From an uncultured Bacilli bacterium (GTDB lineage: Bacteria; Bacillota_I; Bacilli_A; RF39; UBA660), in assembly GCA_934183155.1 (NCBI GenBank), contig CAKPSB010000001.1, forward strand, positions 159,560 through 223,559: 64,000 nucleotides of DNA, given 5' to 3'. The translations under genes and the position numbers were made by a program. This document shows positions 26,648 to 34,755 of the stretch, in pieces. Positions within the stretch are counted from its first letter, which is position 1; every line of letters begins with the position of its first letter. The notes beneath the pieces are model-generated. The model was not told the DNA's origin and made no database searches. It worked only from the letters and a program-made list of their open reading frames with translations.

Positions 26648-27664
26648 ATGAAAATATTATTGCACACAGGTAAATTTAAAGAGGTTGAAAAAAGCGGCGT
26701 TGGCAGAGCCATTATTCATCAAAAAAAGGCCTTAGATCTAATGCATATTCCATATACAACTGACCCTAATGATGATTTCGACATTGCCCACATTAATACT
26801 ATTTTTCCAGAAAGTTTAATGCTAGCTAAAAAATGCAAACAAAAGGGGAAAAAAGTTATTTTTCATGCCCATTCAACCGAAGAAGATTTTAAAAACTCAT
26901 TTAAACTTTCAAATGGTGTTTCTCCCTTATTTAAGCAGTGGTTAAAGCTATGCTATGGATCAGCCGATCTACTAATAACTCCAACACCATATGCCAAAAA
27001 GGTTTTAGAAAAATATAATTTAAATAAAGAGATTATTCCAATTTCAAATGGAATAGATTTAGAATTTTTTGATAGAAAAAAAGCAAAACCCGAAGAATTC
27101 AGAAAAAAATATAATCTTTCAAATGATGACAAAGTTATTATATCTGTGGGTCTTTATATTGAAAGAAAAGGAATTTTAGAATTTATTGAACTTGCCAGAA
27201 GATGCCCAAATTATAAATTTATCTGGTTTGGTTATACAGCGCCCGCATTAGTTCCTGTAAAAATAAAAGAAGCTATGAAAAACAAACCAAATAATTGCTT
27301 TTTCCCAGGATATATTAAAAGTGATGAATTAAAAGATGCCTACGCTGGATGTAATTTGTATATCTTTCCAACAAAAGAGGAAACTGAAGGCATCGTCTTA
27401 CTAGAAGCTCTAGCTATGAAAGCAAGCGTATTAGTTAGCGATATTCCAATATATGATGAATGGTTAAATGATGGTATAAATATTTATAAAGCAAAAAATG
27501 TCGATGAGTTCGAAGACAAAATAAAAAAAATAATTGAAGGAAAACTTCCAAATTTAACTGAAGAAGGATATAAAGTTGCGGCCGCTAGAGATATAAAAAA
27601 AATCGGCTATGAATTAAAAAAAGTATATGAGTATGTATTAGAAAAGGATCTCATTAACAAATAA
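26648..27664 (+). CDS. Family 4 glycosyltransferase, glycolipid type
   Basis: The predicted protein has 338 residues with TAGGAGG before the ATG. The N-terminal domain has a GVGRAIIHQKKAL segment and FHAHSTEEDFKNSF; the donor domain has SNGIDLEFFDR, SVGLYIERKG, and the EX7E motif in KEETEGIVLLEALA. This pattern is like enzymes that add the second sugar to glucosyl-diacylglycerol (LafB or galactosyltransferase type). With the diacylglycerol glucosyltransferase-like enzyme at 12921-14153 it could build a diglycosyl lipid anchor. The sugar is inferred, not shown. Confidence 0.78.
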   Translation: MKILLHTGKFKEVEKSGVGRAIIHQKKALDLMHIPYTTDPNDDFDIAHINTIFPESLMLAKKCKQKGKKVIFHAHSTEEDFKNSFKLSNGVSPLFKQWLKLCYGSADLLITPTPYAKKVLEKYNLNKEIIPISNGIDLEFFDRKKAKPEEFRKKYNLSNDDKVIISVGLYIERKGILEFIELARRCPNYKFIWFGYTAPALVPVKIKEAMKNKPNNCFFPGYIKSDELKDAYAGCNLYIFPTKEETEGIVLLEALAMKASVLVSDIPIYDEWLNDGINIYKAKNVDEFEDKIKKIIEGKLPNLTEEGYKVAAARDIKKIGYELKKVYEYVLEKDLINK

Positions 27665-27668
27665 AAAT

Positions 27669-28520
27669 ATGAAAAAAATAATTGAAAAAAGAAACTATAT
27701 AATTTTATTTGTAATAATTGTATTAATAATTTGGATTATGTTTTTTAACAAAAGAGAAATTTATCTAAAAAGTTTCAATTACTTTGACGAAACAATAACC
27801 TATAAAATATATAATAATATAGATAAAAATAAAGTAACTAAAGATATAAATGATATCTATAAAAAATATGAAAACTATAATGCAAAAATAAATAATAATA
27901 TCAATGATGAAAATATTTATTCTTTAATCGAATACGGTAAACTATTATATTATAAAACAGATGGATTAATTGATATAACAAGTGGTGATTTATTAAAGAA
28001 TATGCAAAAAGGAAGAGAGTACACATTTACAAGTAAAATAGATAAAATAGGTAAAGAAACAATAAATTATAACTTTGAAAATATAATATGTGCCTATGCT
28101 ACAAATGATGTTATATACTATTTTAAGCAAAATGATATTGATAAATATATTGTTAATGAAAATGGTGATATTAAAGTAGGTAAAAAATATAACAAAGATA
28201 AATACAAAATAAGCATTATAAACAATGAAAAACTATTATATATTTTAAATTTAGAAAATAAAGCCATCGCCACTAGAAAAACAAATGAATTGAAATATAT
28301 GATTAATCCAAAAACAAGTAAAAAAGAGAATAAATATGATATGCTCGTAGTAATATCAAATGATAATTTAACAGCCAATATGGTTGCCAATACCATTTAT
28401 TTCATGAATAAAGAAGACGGAGAAAAATTCGCAAAACAATATAATAGTGAAGTTTTATGGCAAAAGGAAGATAAAATATATCAAACAAAAGAATTTGAAA
28501 AATACATATTAAAAAAATAA
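27669..28520 (+). CDS. Degenerate ApbE-like (FAD:protein FMN transferase family) membrane-anchored protein
   Basis: The predicted protein has 283 residues. An N-terminal anchor (10-27) precedes an ApbE-type domain: YFDETITYKIY, LLYYKTDGLIDITSG, AIATRKTNELKYMINPKTSK and a final TANMVANTIYFM block. In active ApbE the third block reads with a histidine and a DPKTG motif, and the fourth has a DALAT aspartate; here these are MINPKTSK and TANMVANT, so metal and FAD binding are likely impaired. It follows the GT4 gene by 4 bp with no good ribosome site, which suggests coupled translation. No flavoprotein target is nearby. Confidence 0.65.
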   Translation: MKKIIEKRNYIILFVIIVLIIWIMFFNKREIYLKSFNYFDETITYKIYNNIDKNKVTKDINDIYKKYENYNAKINNNINDENIYSLIEYGKLLYYKTDGLIDITSGDLLKNMQKGREYTFTSKIDKIGKETINYNFENIICAYATNDVIYYFKQNDIDKYIVNENGDIKVGKKYNKDKYKISIINNEKLLYILNLENKAIATRKTNELKYMINPKTSKKENKYDMLVVISNDNLTANMVANTIYFMNKEDGEKFAKQYNSEVLWQKEDKIYQTKEFEKYILKK

Positions 28521-28545
28521 ATTATACAAAATTATCACAAAACAA

Positions 28546-28554
28546 TGATATAAT
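28546..28554 (+). promoter_or_regulatory. Extended -10 promoter (TGATATAAT)
   Basis: TG at 28546-28547 and TATAAT at 28549-28554, 23 bp before the ATG at 28577. Confidence 0.6.
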
Positions 28555-28576
28555 AATTTTGAAAGGAGTAAGATAT

Positions 28577-29740
28577 ATGTTTTGCCCAGAATGTGGAAAG
28601 AAAAATAAAGATGAAGCTAAATTCTGTGAATATTGTGGAGCTAAAATAGTAGATGATAGTCCAAAAGAATTTAAACCAGTAAATAAAAAGAAAGTAGATA
28701 AAAAAACAAAAATAATCATAAGCATAATTACTGGAATTTTAATAGTTTTAATCTCAAGTTTTATGGTAATTTCAAACAATTACAAGCCAACAACCATTGC
28801 TAAAAACTATTTTGAAGCATTAATGAGTAATGACTCAGATAGATTATATAAATATCTATCAGTAAAAAATAGCGGTTTAACAAGTAAAAAAATATATAAA
28901 GAAGTAACTAGTAATAAAAAAAGTACATTAAAAGAATATGAAATTACAAATAGTCAAATTTCATCAGATGGTCAAAGAGCAAGTGTTATATTTAGTTATA
29001 CCACGGCAGACAGCATAAGACCACTTACCAAAACAATTTACCTAGAAAAAGGTAATAAAAAACTACTATTTTTTGATAATTGGGAAATAAGTGATACGGG
29101 AACAACACTATTAAGTAACTACCAATTAAAAACTTTTAAAGACGCTAATATTAAATTAAATGGGATAGATTTAAAAAAGTATAAAAAAAGTGGAACAAAA
29201 TATTATGATCTATATGAAATTCCAGAAATTTTTAAAGGAACTTATGATGCTAAAATAACTTTAAAAAATGGATTGTCATCAAAGCAAAAATTAGAAGTAT
29301 CATCTTATTCGGCAACCATTACCAATTTTAAAATAGATGATAAAAACAAAGAAAAATTAACAAATCAAATAACTAATGATTTAAATAAAATATATCTGTC
29401 AGCAATTAATAATAAATCATTTGAAGATATAAAAGAAGACTTTAAAGATTCAAATGCCAATCTAGAAAAAGCATATAATAGTTTTACTTCATATATAAAA
29501 TACAGTGATTTAAAAGATTATTCAGTTAAAACAGTTAACATTTTAAATCTTTATATAAATAGTGATGGCAATTTATCCATTACTGCTGACATTAATTATA
29601 ATTACACTGTTAAAAAGATTTTATCAGATGAAGAAATAAGTAAAAAAAGCAAAGACACCGTCTATTTAACATATGATTATAGTAAAGAATTTAAACTTGT
29701 AAACATGACAGGTTTAGATACATATTTTTCAAGAAGATAA
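28577..29740 (+). CDS. Zinc-ribbon membrane protein, TcaA-like
   Basis: The predicted protein has 387 residues. ATG 28577 follows AAAGGAG. A zinc ribbon (Cys3, Cys6, Cys17, Cys20) is followed by a lysine-rich segment, one membrane helix (about 46-68) and a large outer part with an NTF2-like first domain (AKNYFEALMSND) and later Ig-like and NTF2-like segments. This order is that of the TcaA/YvbJ family, membrane proteins linked to wall stress and glycopeptide tolerance in staphylococci. The role here is inferred. The following zinc-ribbon membrane gene is 12 bp downstream. Confidence 0.7.
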   Translation: MFCPECGKKNKDEAKFCEYCGAKIVDDSPKEFKPVNKKKVDKKTKIIISIITGILIVLISSFMVISNNYKPTTIAKNYFEALMSNDSDRLYKYLSVKNSGLTSKKIYKEVTSNKKSTLKEYEITNSQISSDGQRASVIFSYTTADSIRPLTKTIYLEKGNKKLLFFDNWEISDTGTTLLSNYQLKTFKDANIKLNGIDLKKYKKSGTKYYDLYEIPEIFKGTYDAKITLKNGLSSKQKLEVSSYSATITNFKIDDKNKEKLTNQITNDLNKIYLSAINNKSFEDIKEDFKDSNANLEKAYNSFTSYIKYSDLKDYSVKTVNILNLYINSDGNLSITADINYNYTVKKILSDEEISKKSKDTVYLTYDYSKEFKLVNMTGLDTYFSRR

Positions 29741-29752
29741 GGAGGAAATAAA

Positions 29753-30454
29753 ATGGCAAAATTTTGCATACATTGTGGTAAAAAATTAGAAGAAGGACAA
29801 ATTTGTGATTGTCAAAAAAATCAAACAACAAGTAACCAAACAAATGACTTGATAAACAAATTATTAGATGTTTTTAAAGGAATGTTCGTTCAACCAATGG
29901 ACACTTTAAAAAAGTATACAACAAACAAGGAATTTAATTTAGGTATAATCTTAGTAGGAATATTTGCTATCGCTACATCAATATTATCATTGTCTATAGT
30001 TAAAAACGCTTATTCTTTAATTATGGGTGGTGTAGGATATACAGCCTCATCATTTGGATATGGATTTGGTAATTTAAATGTTCCATACCTTAAAATATTT
30101 TTCACAACACTAGTTGTAACAATAGCTCTAGTATTTATCTATACGGGTCTTCTATATTTGACCAATACCATAATATTTAAAGGTGATAAAGACTATAAAA
30201 AAACCTTTAATTTATATGCTATAAACACAGCACTTATGTCTATTGTATTACTTATTGCCGCAATATTTATGTTTGTTCATGTAAATTTAGGCATGATAAT
30301 TTTATTAGCGGGATTAATATTAAATTTAGTATATCAAATAAAAGGATTAAAATTATTAGGCGTTAAAGATGAAAATAAACATGGATATATCTATCTTATA
30401 ACAACAATTTTAAATTGCCTTGTATTATTTATCATAATGAAAATATTTTCATAA
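29753..30454 (+). CDS. Zinc-ribbon polytopic membrane protein (Yip1-like)
   Basis: The predicted protein has 233 residues with AAGGAGG before the ATG. A small zinc ribbon (Cys5, Cys8, Cys18, Cys20) leads to about five membrane segments; the layout resembles YIP1-family or DUF-type integral proteins that often sit beside TcaA-like genes. It is in an operon with the gene at 28577-29740. The function is unknown; a partner role in envelope sensing is a guess from context. Confidence 0.65.
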   Translation: MAKFCIHCGKKLEEGQICDCQKNQTTSNQTNDLINKLLDVFKGMFVQPMDTLKKYTTNKEFNLGIILVGIFAIATSILSLSIVKNAYSLIMGGVGYTASSFGYGFGNLNVPYLKIFFTTLVVTIALVFIYTGLLYLTNTIIFKGDKDYKKTFNLYAINTALMSIVLLIAAIFMFVHVNLGMIILLAGLILNLVYQIKGLKLLGVKDENKHGYIYLITTILNCLVLFIIMKIFS

Positions 30455-30478
30455 AGATAGGAATAATCCTATCTTTTA
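30453..30478 (+). terminator. Rho-independent terminator
   Basis: AAAGATAGG / CCTATCTTT with a 6-nt loop, overlapping the stop of the zinc-ribbon membrane gene. Confidence 0.85.
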
Positions 30479-30724
30479 AAATGTCTATAATTTCTATAAT
30501 AAAAAGATCCAAAAATATATAATAGCATTAAATAAAAAAGTTTTAAAATTAAAATAAATAAATCAAAAACACTTAACGTAAATAAAACACAAATAAAATG
30601 TAAAAAAAAGTCTAAAAATGTTTTAAAAAACCTCTCTTTGTGGTAAACTGTATATAGAGTGTAAGTCACGAGTGAGGTCTTATTTTTATTTTCTCAAAGT
30701 GGTTTAAAATATGGAGTGGATTGT

Positions 30725-31405
30725 ATGAATATTTTATTTGAAATTGCTGATAGTACGTTAATGATTATTGGAGCTATATTAGTAGCTATTTTATTGGTAG
30801 CTTTTATCATATTTAAAATTGTAAGCAATAAAACAAAAGTAAAACCAATTGATGAAAATGAAAGGTTTGACATAGATGAGACAAATACTAAATCTGAAGT
30901 AGCATTAACTGAAAAGCAAAAAAAAGCAAAAGAAGAATTAGAACGTGTTTTCAATCAAATGAGTTCTGATCTAGAAAAACAAGAACCAACAAAAGATGAA
31001 ATCGATGAATTTGAAAGAAAACAAGAAGAAAATGCCATTATAAGTTATAAACAATTAATGGAAGAAGCAAAAAAATTAAAAGAAAAAGCTGACGAATATG
31101 AACAAGAAGCCGATAAAGTAGCAGACATGAAAATAGATGATGCTATTAATACATATGAAAAGCATTCAAAAATTAATGTCTCAGAAATCGAAACATCAAA
31201 ACCCCAAGAAGCGTACCAAGGATTTAAAAATTCCGATATTATTTCACCAATATATGGAATTCAAAAAGAAAAAAAAGATAAAAAAATCACAACAAAATTT
31301 AAAACAAATGATATAATAAGTAAAGCTTATAACGAAGTTGATGAAGAAAGAGAAGAAAATACTCAATTTTTAAATTCATTAAAAGAATTTAGAAAAAACT
31401 TATAA
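30725..31405 (+). CDS. Unknown bitopic protein with long coiled coil
   Basis: The predicted protein has 226 residues. ATG 30725 is preceded by GGAGTGGA. One N-terminal membrane helix (about 10-32, outside-in by charge) is followed by a cytoplasmic Glu/Lys-rich coiled coil (about 55-150). Two short matching motifs come near the end: NSDIISPIYG (about 176-185) and TNDIISKAYN (about 202-211). This topology is common in division- or shape-related adaptor proteins, but I recognise no family. A 246-bp AT-rich leader precedes it, with a possible TATATA -10 near 30650. Confidence 0.55.
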   Translation: MNILFEIADSTLMIIGAILVAILLVAFIIFKIVSNKTKVKPIDENERFDIDETNTKSEVALTEKQKKAKEELERVFNQMSSDLEKQEPTKDEIDEFERKQEENAIISYKQLMEEAKKLKEKADEYEQEADKVADMKIDDAINTYEKHSKINVSEIETSKPQEAYQGFKNSDIISPIYGIQKEKKDKKITTKFKTNDIISKAYNEVDEEREENTQFLNSLKEFRKNL

Positions 31406-31424
31406 GCCAATGCTTATTTTTTTT
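31402..31424 (+). terminator. Rho-independent terminator
   Basis: ATAAGC / GCTTAT with a CAAT loop and eight T, overlapping the stop codon at 31403-31405. The mtaB ribosome site follows at once. Confidence 0.7.
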
Positions 31425-31434
31425 GGAGGTAAAA

Positions 31435-32697
31435 ATGACATATAAGATTATAACTTTAGGATGCAAAGTAAATGAATATGAAAGTGAAGTGATGTCCTCA
31501 CTTTTAGAAAATCATGGATACACAAAATCTGAGACTCCAGATGTTGCGATAGTAAACACCTGCACAGTTACTAATACCGCTGACAGTAAATCAAGAAAAA
31601 TGATAAGAAGCATAAGGAAAAAATATCCAAACGCTATTTTAGTTGTATGTGGATGTATGATTCAAAATAAAAATCACTTAGATATTGATGCCGATATTAT
31701 AATAGGAAATCAAAAAAAGACAGAAATAGTAAATTTTATCAAAGAATATAAAAATGAACAAATAAATGTCATAGATGATATGGAAAATGCCGAATTTGAA
31801 AACATGAGTCTAAATAATTTTGATTTAACTAGAGCATATATAAAAATTCAAGATGGATGTGATAACTATTGTGCTTATTGCATAATTCCATATGTTAGAG
31901 GACATGTTAGATGCAAAAAGAAAGAAATCGTTTTGAATGAAGCCAAACAATTAATTAAAAATGGACATGAAGAACTAGTACTTACAGGAATTCATACAGG
32001 TAATTATCATGATGGAAATTATAATTTTGCCGATCTTTTAAATGATTTAGTTAAATTAGAAGGCCTTAAACGGCTAAGAATATCATCAGTAGAAATAACT
32101 GAATTAAATGATAAAGTCTTAGATGTTGTAAAAAACAGTAAAATTTTAGTAAATCACATGCATATTCCTCTCCAATCAGGATCAAATGAAATTCTAAAGC
32201 AAATGAACAGAAAATATAATAAAGAATATTTTATAAACAAAATAAAGAAAATAAAAGAAATAAAAAATGATATGAATATTACAACTGATGTTATTGTTGG
32301 CTTTCCAGGCGAAACAGAAGAATTATTTAATGAAACCGTTGATACAATAAATAAAATAGGGTTTACCAAAATACATGTTTTTCCATATTCTGATAGAGAA
32401 GGTACAAAAGCAAGTAAAATGAACAATAAAGTAAATGGTACGATAAAAAAAGAACGAGTAAAAAAACTTCTAGAAATATCAAAACAAAATGAAATAAAAT
32501 ATATGAAAAGTCATTTAGAAAAAGTCATAACTTTTATTCCAGAAGTATATAAAGACAATTATTTAATAGGTCATAGCTCAAATTATTTACTAGTAAAAGC
32601 TAAAGGAAATAAACAACTACATGGCAAAGAAGTAAGTGTCGTTGCCAAAAAAATAGAATACCCTTATTTAATAGGCGAAATTTGTAAAAATAATTGA
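31435..32697 (+). CDS. mtaB: tRNA t6A37 methylthiotransferase
   Basis: The predicted protein has 420 residues. ATG 31435 follows TTGGAGG. The N-terminal MTTase domain has the first three cysteines (LGCKVNEYES, NTCTVTN, VCGCM). The radical-SAM cluster is CxxxCxxC at Cys142, Cys146 and Cys149 in DGCDNYCAYCIIPYVRG. A TRAM-like C-terminal domain follows. MtaB converts t6A37 to ms2t6A37 in tRNAs reading ANN codons. The start LGCKVNEYESE distinguishes MtaB from MiaB. Broken copies of its 3' end lie at 33704-33740 and 34557-34709. Confidence 0.93.
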   Translation: MTYKIITLGCKVNEYESEVMSSLLENHGYTKSETPDVAIVNTCTVTNTADSKSRKMIRSIRKKYPNAILVVCGCMIQNKNHLDIDADIIIGNQKKTEIVNFIKEYKNEQINVIDDMENAEFENMSLNNFDLTRAYIKIQDGCDNYCAYCIIPYVRGHVRCKKKEIVLNEAKQLIKNGHEELVLTGIHTGNYHDGNYNFADLLNDLVKLEGLKRLRISSVEITELNDKVLDVVKNSKILVNHMHIPLQSGSNEILKQMNRKYNKEYFINKIKKIKEIKNDMNITTDVIVGFPGETEELFNETVDTINKIGFTKIHVFPYSDREGTKASKMNNKVNGTIKKERVKKLLEISKQNEIKYMKSHLEKVITFIPEVYKDNYLIGHSSNYLLVKAKGNKQLHGKEVSVVAKKIEYPYLIGEICKNN

Positions 32698-32722
32698 ACA
32701 AATATTGCAAATTTGTTATAAT
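32694..32722 (+). promoter_or_regulatory. Promoter of tandem paralogue copy 1
   Basis: TTGAAC (32694-32699, overlapping the mtaB stop), 17 bp, TATAAT (32717-32722) with an extended TG. The same promoter recurs before copies 2 and 3. Confidence 0.8.
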
Positions 32723-32739
32723 TAATGCAGGTGATAAAC

Positions 32740-33243
32740 ATGAACGAATATCCAAATAGTATCAGAAATAATATGGTAAACACAGATTATTATAAAAATA
32801 AATATCAAAAAAATGAAAATGAATACAATTTAAGAATATATGATATTGATGTTGTTCAAAAAAAACATGACATTAAAAAGGAAAAATCAGCAAAAATATG
32901 TAAGATAGTAGTTGCTACTTTAATCGCTACGGCTTTAACTGGTGGAACTGTTGCTTTAAATGCATGGCAATCAGCAGAGATTGAAAAAGGTTTTGAAGTT
33001 ATATATGAAGACCCTCATTGGTCAGGGCATAATTTAACAGGTTGTACTTTAAAAATATGTGCAAATGGAACTGGATATTTTGAGGATCAAGATGGTAACA
33101 CTTTTGTCTATATAGATGACTTTGATGCCCAAGAGTTAGCAAACAAATATATTGATAGTGGAATTGTAGAATTAGAAGCTCCATATCATTCTCAAACAGA
33201 AGGATACAATGAATATAAAAGTCGCATAAAAGGTTCTTTGTAA
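32740..33243 (+). CDS. Tandem paralogue 1: unknown single-helix membrane protein
   Basis: The predicted protein has 167 residues. ATG 32740 follows CAGGTGAT. The N-terminal MNEYPNSIRNNM block and a charged segment (to about 57) should be cytoplasmic; one membrane helix follows (about 58-80, KIVVATLIATALTGG...). The outer domain carries YTLKICANGTGYFED-type strands (here CTLKICANGTGYFED) and ends in a conserved YHSQTEGYNEYKS. I know no family. It is one of three tandem copies between mtaB and recD2, each with the same promoter, so it is expressed on its own. The function is unknown. Confidence 0.7.
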   Translation: MNEYPNSIRNNMVNTDYYKNKYQKNENEYNLRIYDIDVVQKKHDIKKEKSAKICKIVVATLIATALTGGTVALNAWQSAEIEKGFEVIYEDPHWSGHNLTGCTLKICANGTGYFEDQDGNTFVYIDDFDAQELANKYIDSGIVELEAPYHSQTEGYNEYKSRIKGSL

Positions 33244-33279
33244 AAGGTGTTTATGAATAATAAATTTGATAAATGAATT

Positions 33280-33705
33280 GTGACTATGAGGGATGATGAA
33301 AATCATCCTTTTATAATGCCATCATCAATGGGATTAGATTATAGTGAATTTCAAGCAACCCCTGATATCATGATAAGCGAGCACGAAATAAATACTAATT
33401 TAAGCCAAATTATGGAACAAACAAAAGCACTAAAAAAAACTGATACTTTAGATAAACAAGAACAAGATATAGTTCAAGAATATATAGAGGTGTCACAACA
33501 ACCACAAATACAAGAACAAAACAATGATGTTGTTAATAATTATGTAGAAGCATCTCCACAGACTACTCAAAGTCAATTGTTTGGACAACCTATTAACCAA
33601 AATAATGGAATTGGACCAGTAGGGCAAAATTCTCTTGGTAGTGCAGAAAATAGTATGCCCACTAATCCAAGACCATCCATGAGCAGTGGCGGACGCAGAA
33701 GATAA
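33280..33705 (+). CDS. Unknown Gln/Asn-rich acidic protein; frame extends upstream through a TGA
   Basis: The predicted protein has 141 residues from GTG 33280 (ATG 33286 is an alternative). It has no membrane helix. The N-terminal 60 residues may be folded; the rest is low-complexity with two similar units (VQEYIEVSQQ and VNNYVEASPQ) and a PRPSMSSGGRRR end. A better-looking start, ATG 33253 with an AAGGTG site, encodes MNNKFDK and then an in-frame TGA at 33274 before entering this frame. So the gene may be a nonsense mutant still able to restart, or the GTG is the real start. It lies between copies 1 and 2 of the paralogue array. Confidence 0.5.
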   Translation: MTMRDDENHPFIMPSSMGLDYSEFQATPDIMISEHEINTNLSQIMEQTKALKKTDTLDKQEQDIVQEYIEVSQQPQIQEQNNDVVNNYVEASPQTTQSQLFGQPINQNNGIGPVGQNSLGSAENSMPTNPRPSMSSGGRRR

Positions 33706-33740
33706 ATATAATATAGGTGAAAATTGTAAAAATAATTGAA
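33704..33740 (+). pseudogene. Remnant of mtaB 3' end (last about ten codons)
   Basis: The bases before copy 2 match the end of mtaB (GGCGAAATTTG... then TAAAAATAATTGA), including the stop codon and the overlapping TTGAAC promoter box. It marks a duplication boundary. Confidence 0.75.
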
Positions 33741-33764
33741 CAAATATCGTAAATTTGTTATAAT
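33736..33764 (+). promoter_or_regulatory. Promoter of tandem paralogue copy 2
   Basis: TTGAAC (33736-33741), 17 bp, TATAAT (33759-33764) with TG at 33756-33757; same as copy 1. Confidence 0.8.
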
Positions 33765-33781
33765 TAACGTAGGTGACAAAT

Positions 33782-34285
33782 ATGAACGAATATCCAAATA
33801 GTATCAGAAATAATATGATAAACACAGAACATTACAAAAATGTAAATCGAAAATATGGAAACGAATACAATTTAAGAATATATGACACTGATGTTGTTCA
33901 AAAAAAACATGACATTAAAAAGGAAAAATCAGCAAAAATATGTAAAATAGTAGCTGCTGCTTTAATCGCTACAACTTTAACTGGTGGAACTGTTGCTTTA
34001 AATGCATGGCAATCAGCAAATTTTGAAAGAGCTCAAGAAGTTATATATCAAGATTCTAATTTGCAAATTGATTCTCTAAGAGATTATACTTTAAAAATAT
34101 GTGCAAATGGAACTGGATATTTTGAAGATCAAAATGGTAATACCTATGGCAATGTAAATGGCATTGATGCCCAAGATTTGGCAAATACATATGTTGATAG
34201 TGGAACTGTAGAACTAAAAGCTCCATATCATTCTCAAACAGAAGGATATAATAAATATAAAAGTAGTATAAAAGGTCTAAATTGA
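33782..34285 (+). CDS. Tandem paralogue 2: unknown single-helix membrane protein
   Basis: The predicted protein has 167 residues. ATG 33782 follows TAGGTGAC. Its first 85 residues are nearly those of copy 1 (same MNEYPNSIRNNM start, RIYDTDVVQKKHDIKK, same membrane helix), but the outer domain is closer to copy 3 (VIYQDSNLQ, DQNGNTYGNVNGIDAQ). This looks like a mosaic made by recombination among the copies. A terminator overlaps its end. The function is unknown. Confidence 0.7.
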   Translation: MNEYPNSIRNNMINTEHYKNVNRKYGNEYNLRIYDTDVVQKKHDIKKEKSAKICKIVAAALIATTLTGGTVALNAWQSANFERAQEVIYQDSNLQIDSLRDYTLKICANGTGYFEDQNGNTYGNVNGIDAQDLANTYVDSGTVELKAPYHSQTEGYNKYKSSIKGLN

Positions 34286-34297
34286 CCTTTTTATTTT
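34271..34297 (+). terminator. Terminator of paralogue copy 2
   Basis: AAAGGTC / GACCTTT with a TAAATT loop and T-rich tail; the same hairpin closes copy 3. Confidence 0.8.
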
Positions 34298-34530
34298 ATA
34301 AAGAAGATAATCAAAATAAAAAAACAGTTTTGCATTGAATAAGAAAATATTATTGTCAAGGTAAAGAGAACAAAGGATAAAATTTTACAAGAACAAATAA
34401 TTCACACAGTAACATTTGACGGATATTTTTATGAATTAGATGACGCATAATATCATGCATGATGAGGTTATAGACTGTAAAAAATATGAAATTCAATTTC
34501 AATCAAATAGCTATAAAAGAGCAACAATTT
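34297..34530 (+). pseudogene. Degenerate, internally deleted copy of recD2 5' end
   Basis: From just after the terminator the sequence follows the start region of recD2 (compare 35276-35530). Clear runs include TACAAGAACAAATAATTCA against TACAAGAGCAAATAAATCA, then ACATTTGACGGATATTTT and ATTCAATTTCAATCAAATAG. The start codon area is deleted or scrambled, and the reading frame is broken by stops (for example GCATAA near 34445). It is a dead fragment left by a tandem duplication. Confidence 0.85.
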
Positions 34531-34556
34531 ACTTAATAAGTTTCCTATATCATATA

Positions 34557-34709
34557 AATATATAAAGATAAATACTTAATAATTCATACTTCTACTTGGT
34601 TATTAGTAAAAGCTAAATGAAATAAACAAATTATATGACAAAAAAAGTAAAAGTGTTGTTGTAAAAAAATCTAATATTCTTATTTAACAGGCAGAAACTC
34701 TAAAACAAT
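34557..34709 (+). pseudogene. Degenerate copy of mtaB 3' end
   Basis: The sequence matches mtaB from about 32550 to the stop: TATATAAAGATAAATACTT and TTAGTAAAAGCTAAATGAAA correspond to mtaB TATATAAAGACAATTATTT and CTAGTAAAAGCTAAAGGAAA. Several stops and small indels are present. It abuts the recD2 fragment, so the junction marks the duplication breakpoint. Confidence 0.85.
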
Positions 34710-34738
34710 TTGAAAAAAGAACATAAATTTGCTATAAT
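34710..34738 (+). promoter_or_regulatory. Promoter of tandem paralogue copy 3
   Basis: TTGAAA (34710-34715), 17 bp, TATAAT (34733-34738) with TG at 34730-34731. Kept intact although the flanking mtaB fragment is decayed. Confidence 0.8.
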
Positions 34739-34755
34739 TGACGTAGGTGATAAAT

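Noticed and set aside
30479..30724. Structured RNA before the coiled-coil gene
   Set aside because: The segment with GTCACGAGTGAGGTC looked possible, but I could not fold it into a known or convincing structure.
33493..33825. Long minus-strand frames opposite the Gln-rich gene and paralogue 2
   Set aside because: They lie opposite coding sequence and the promoter of copy 2 and show no start signal.
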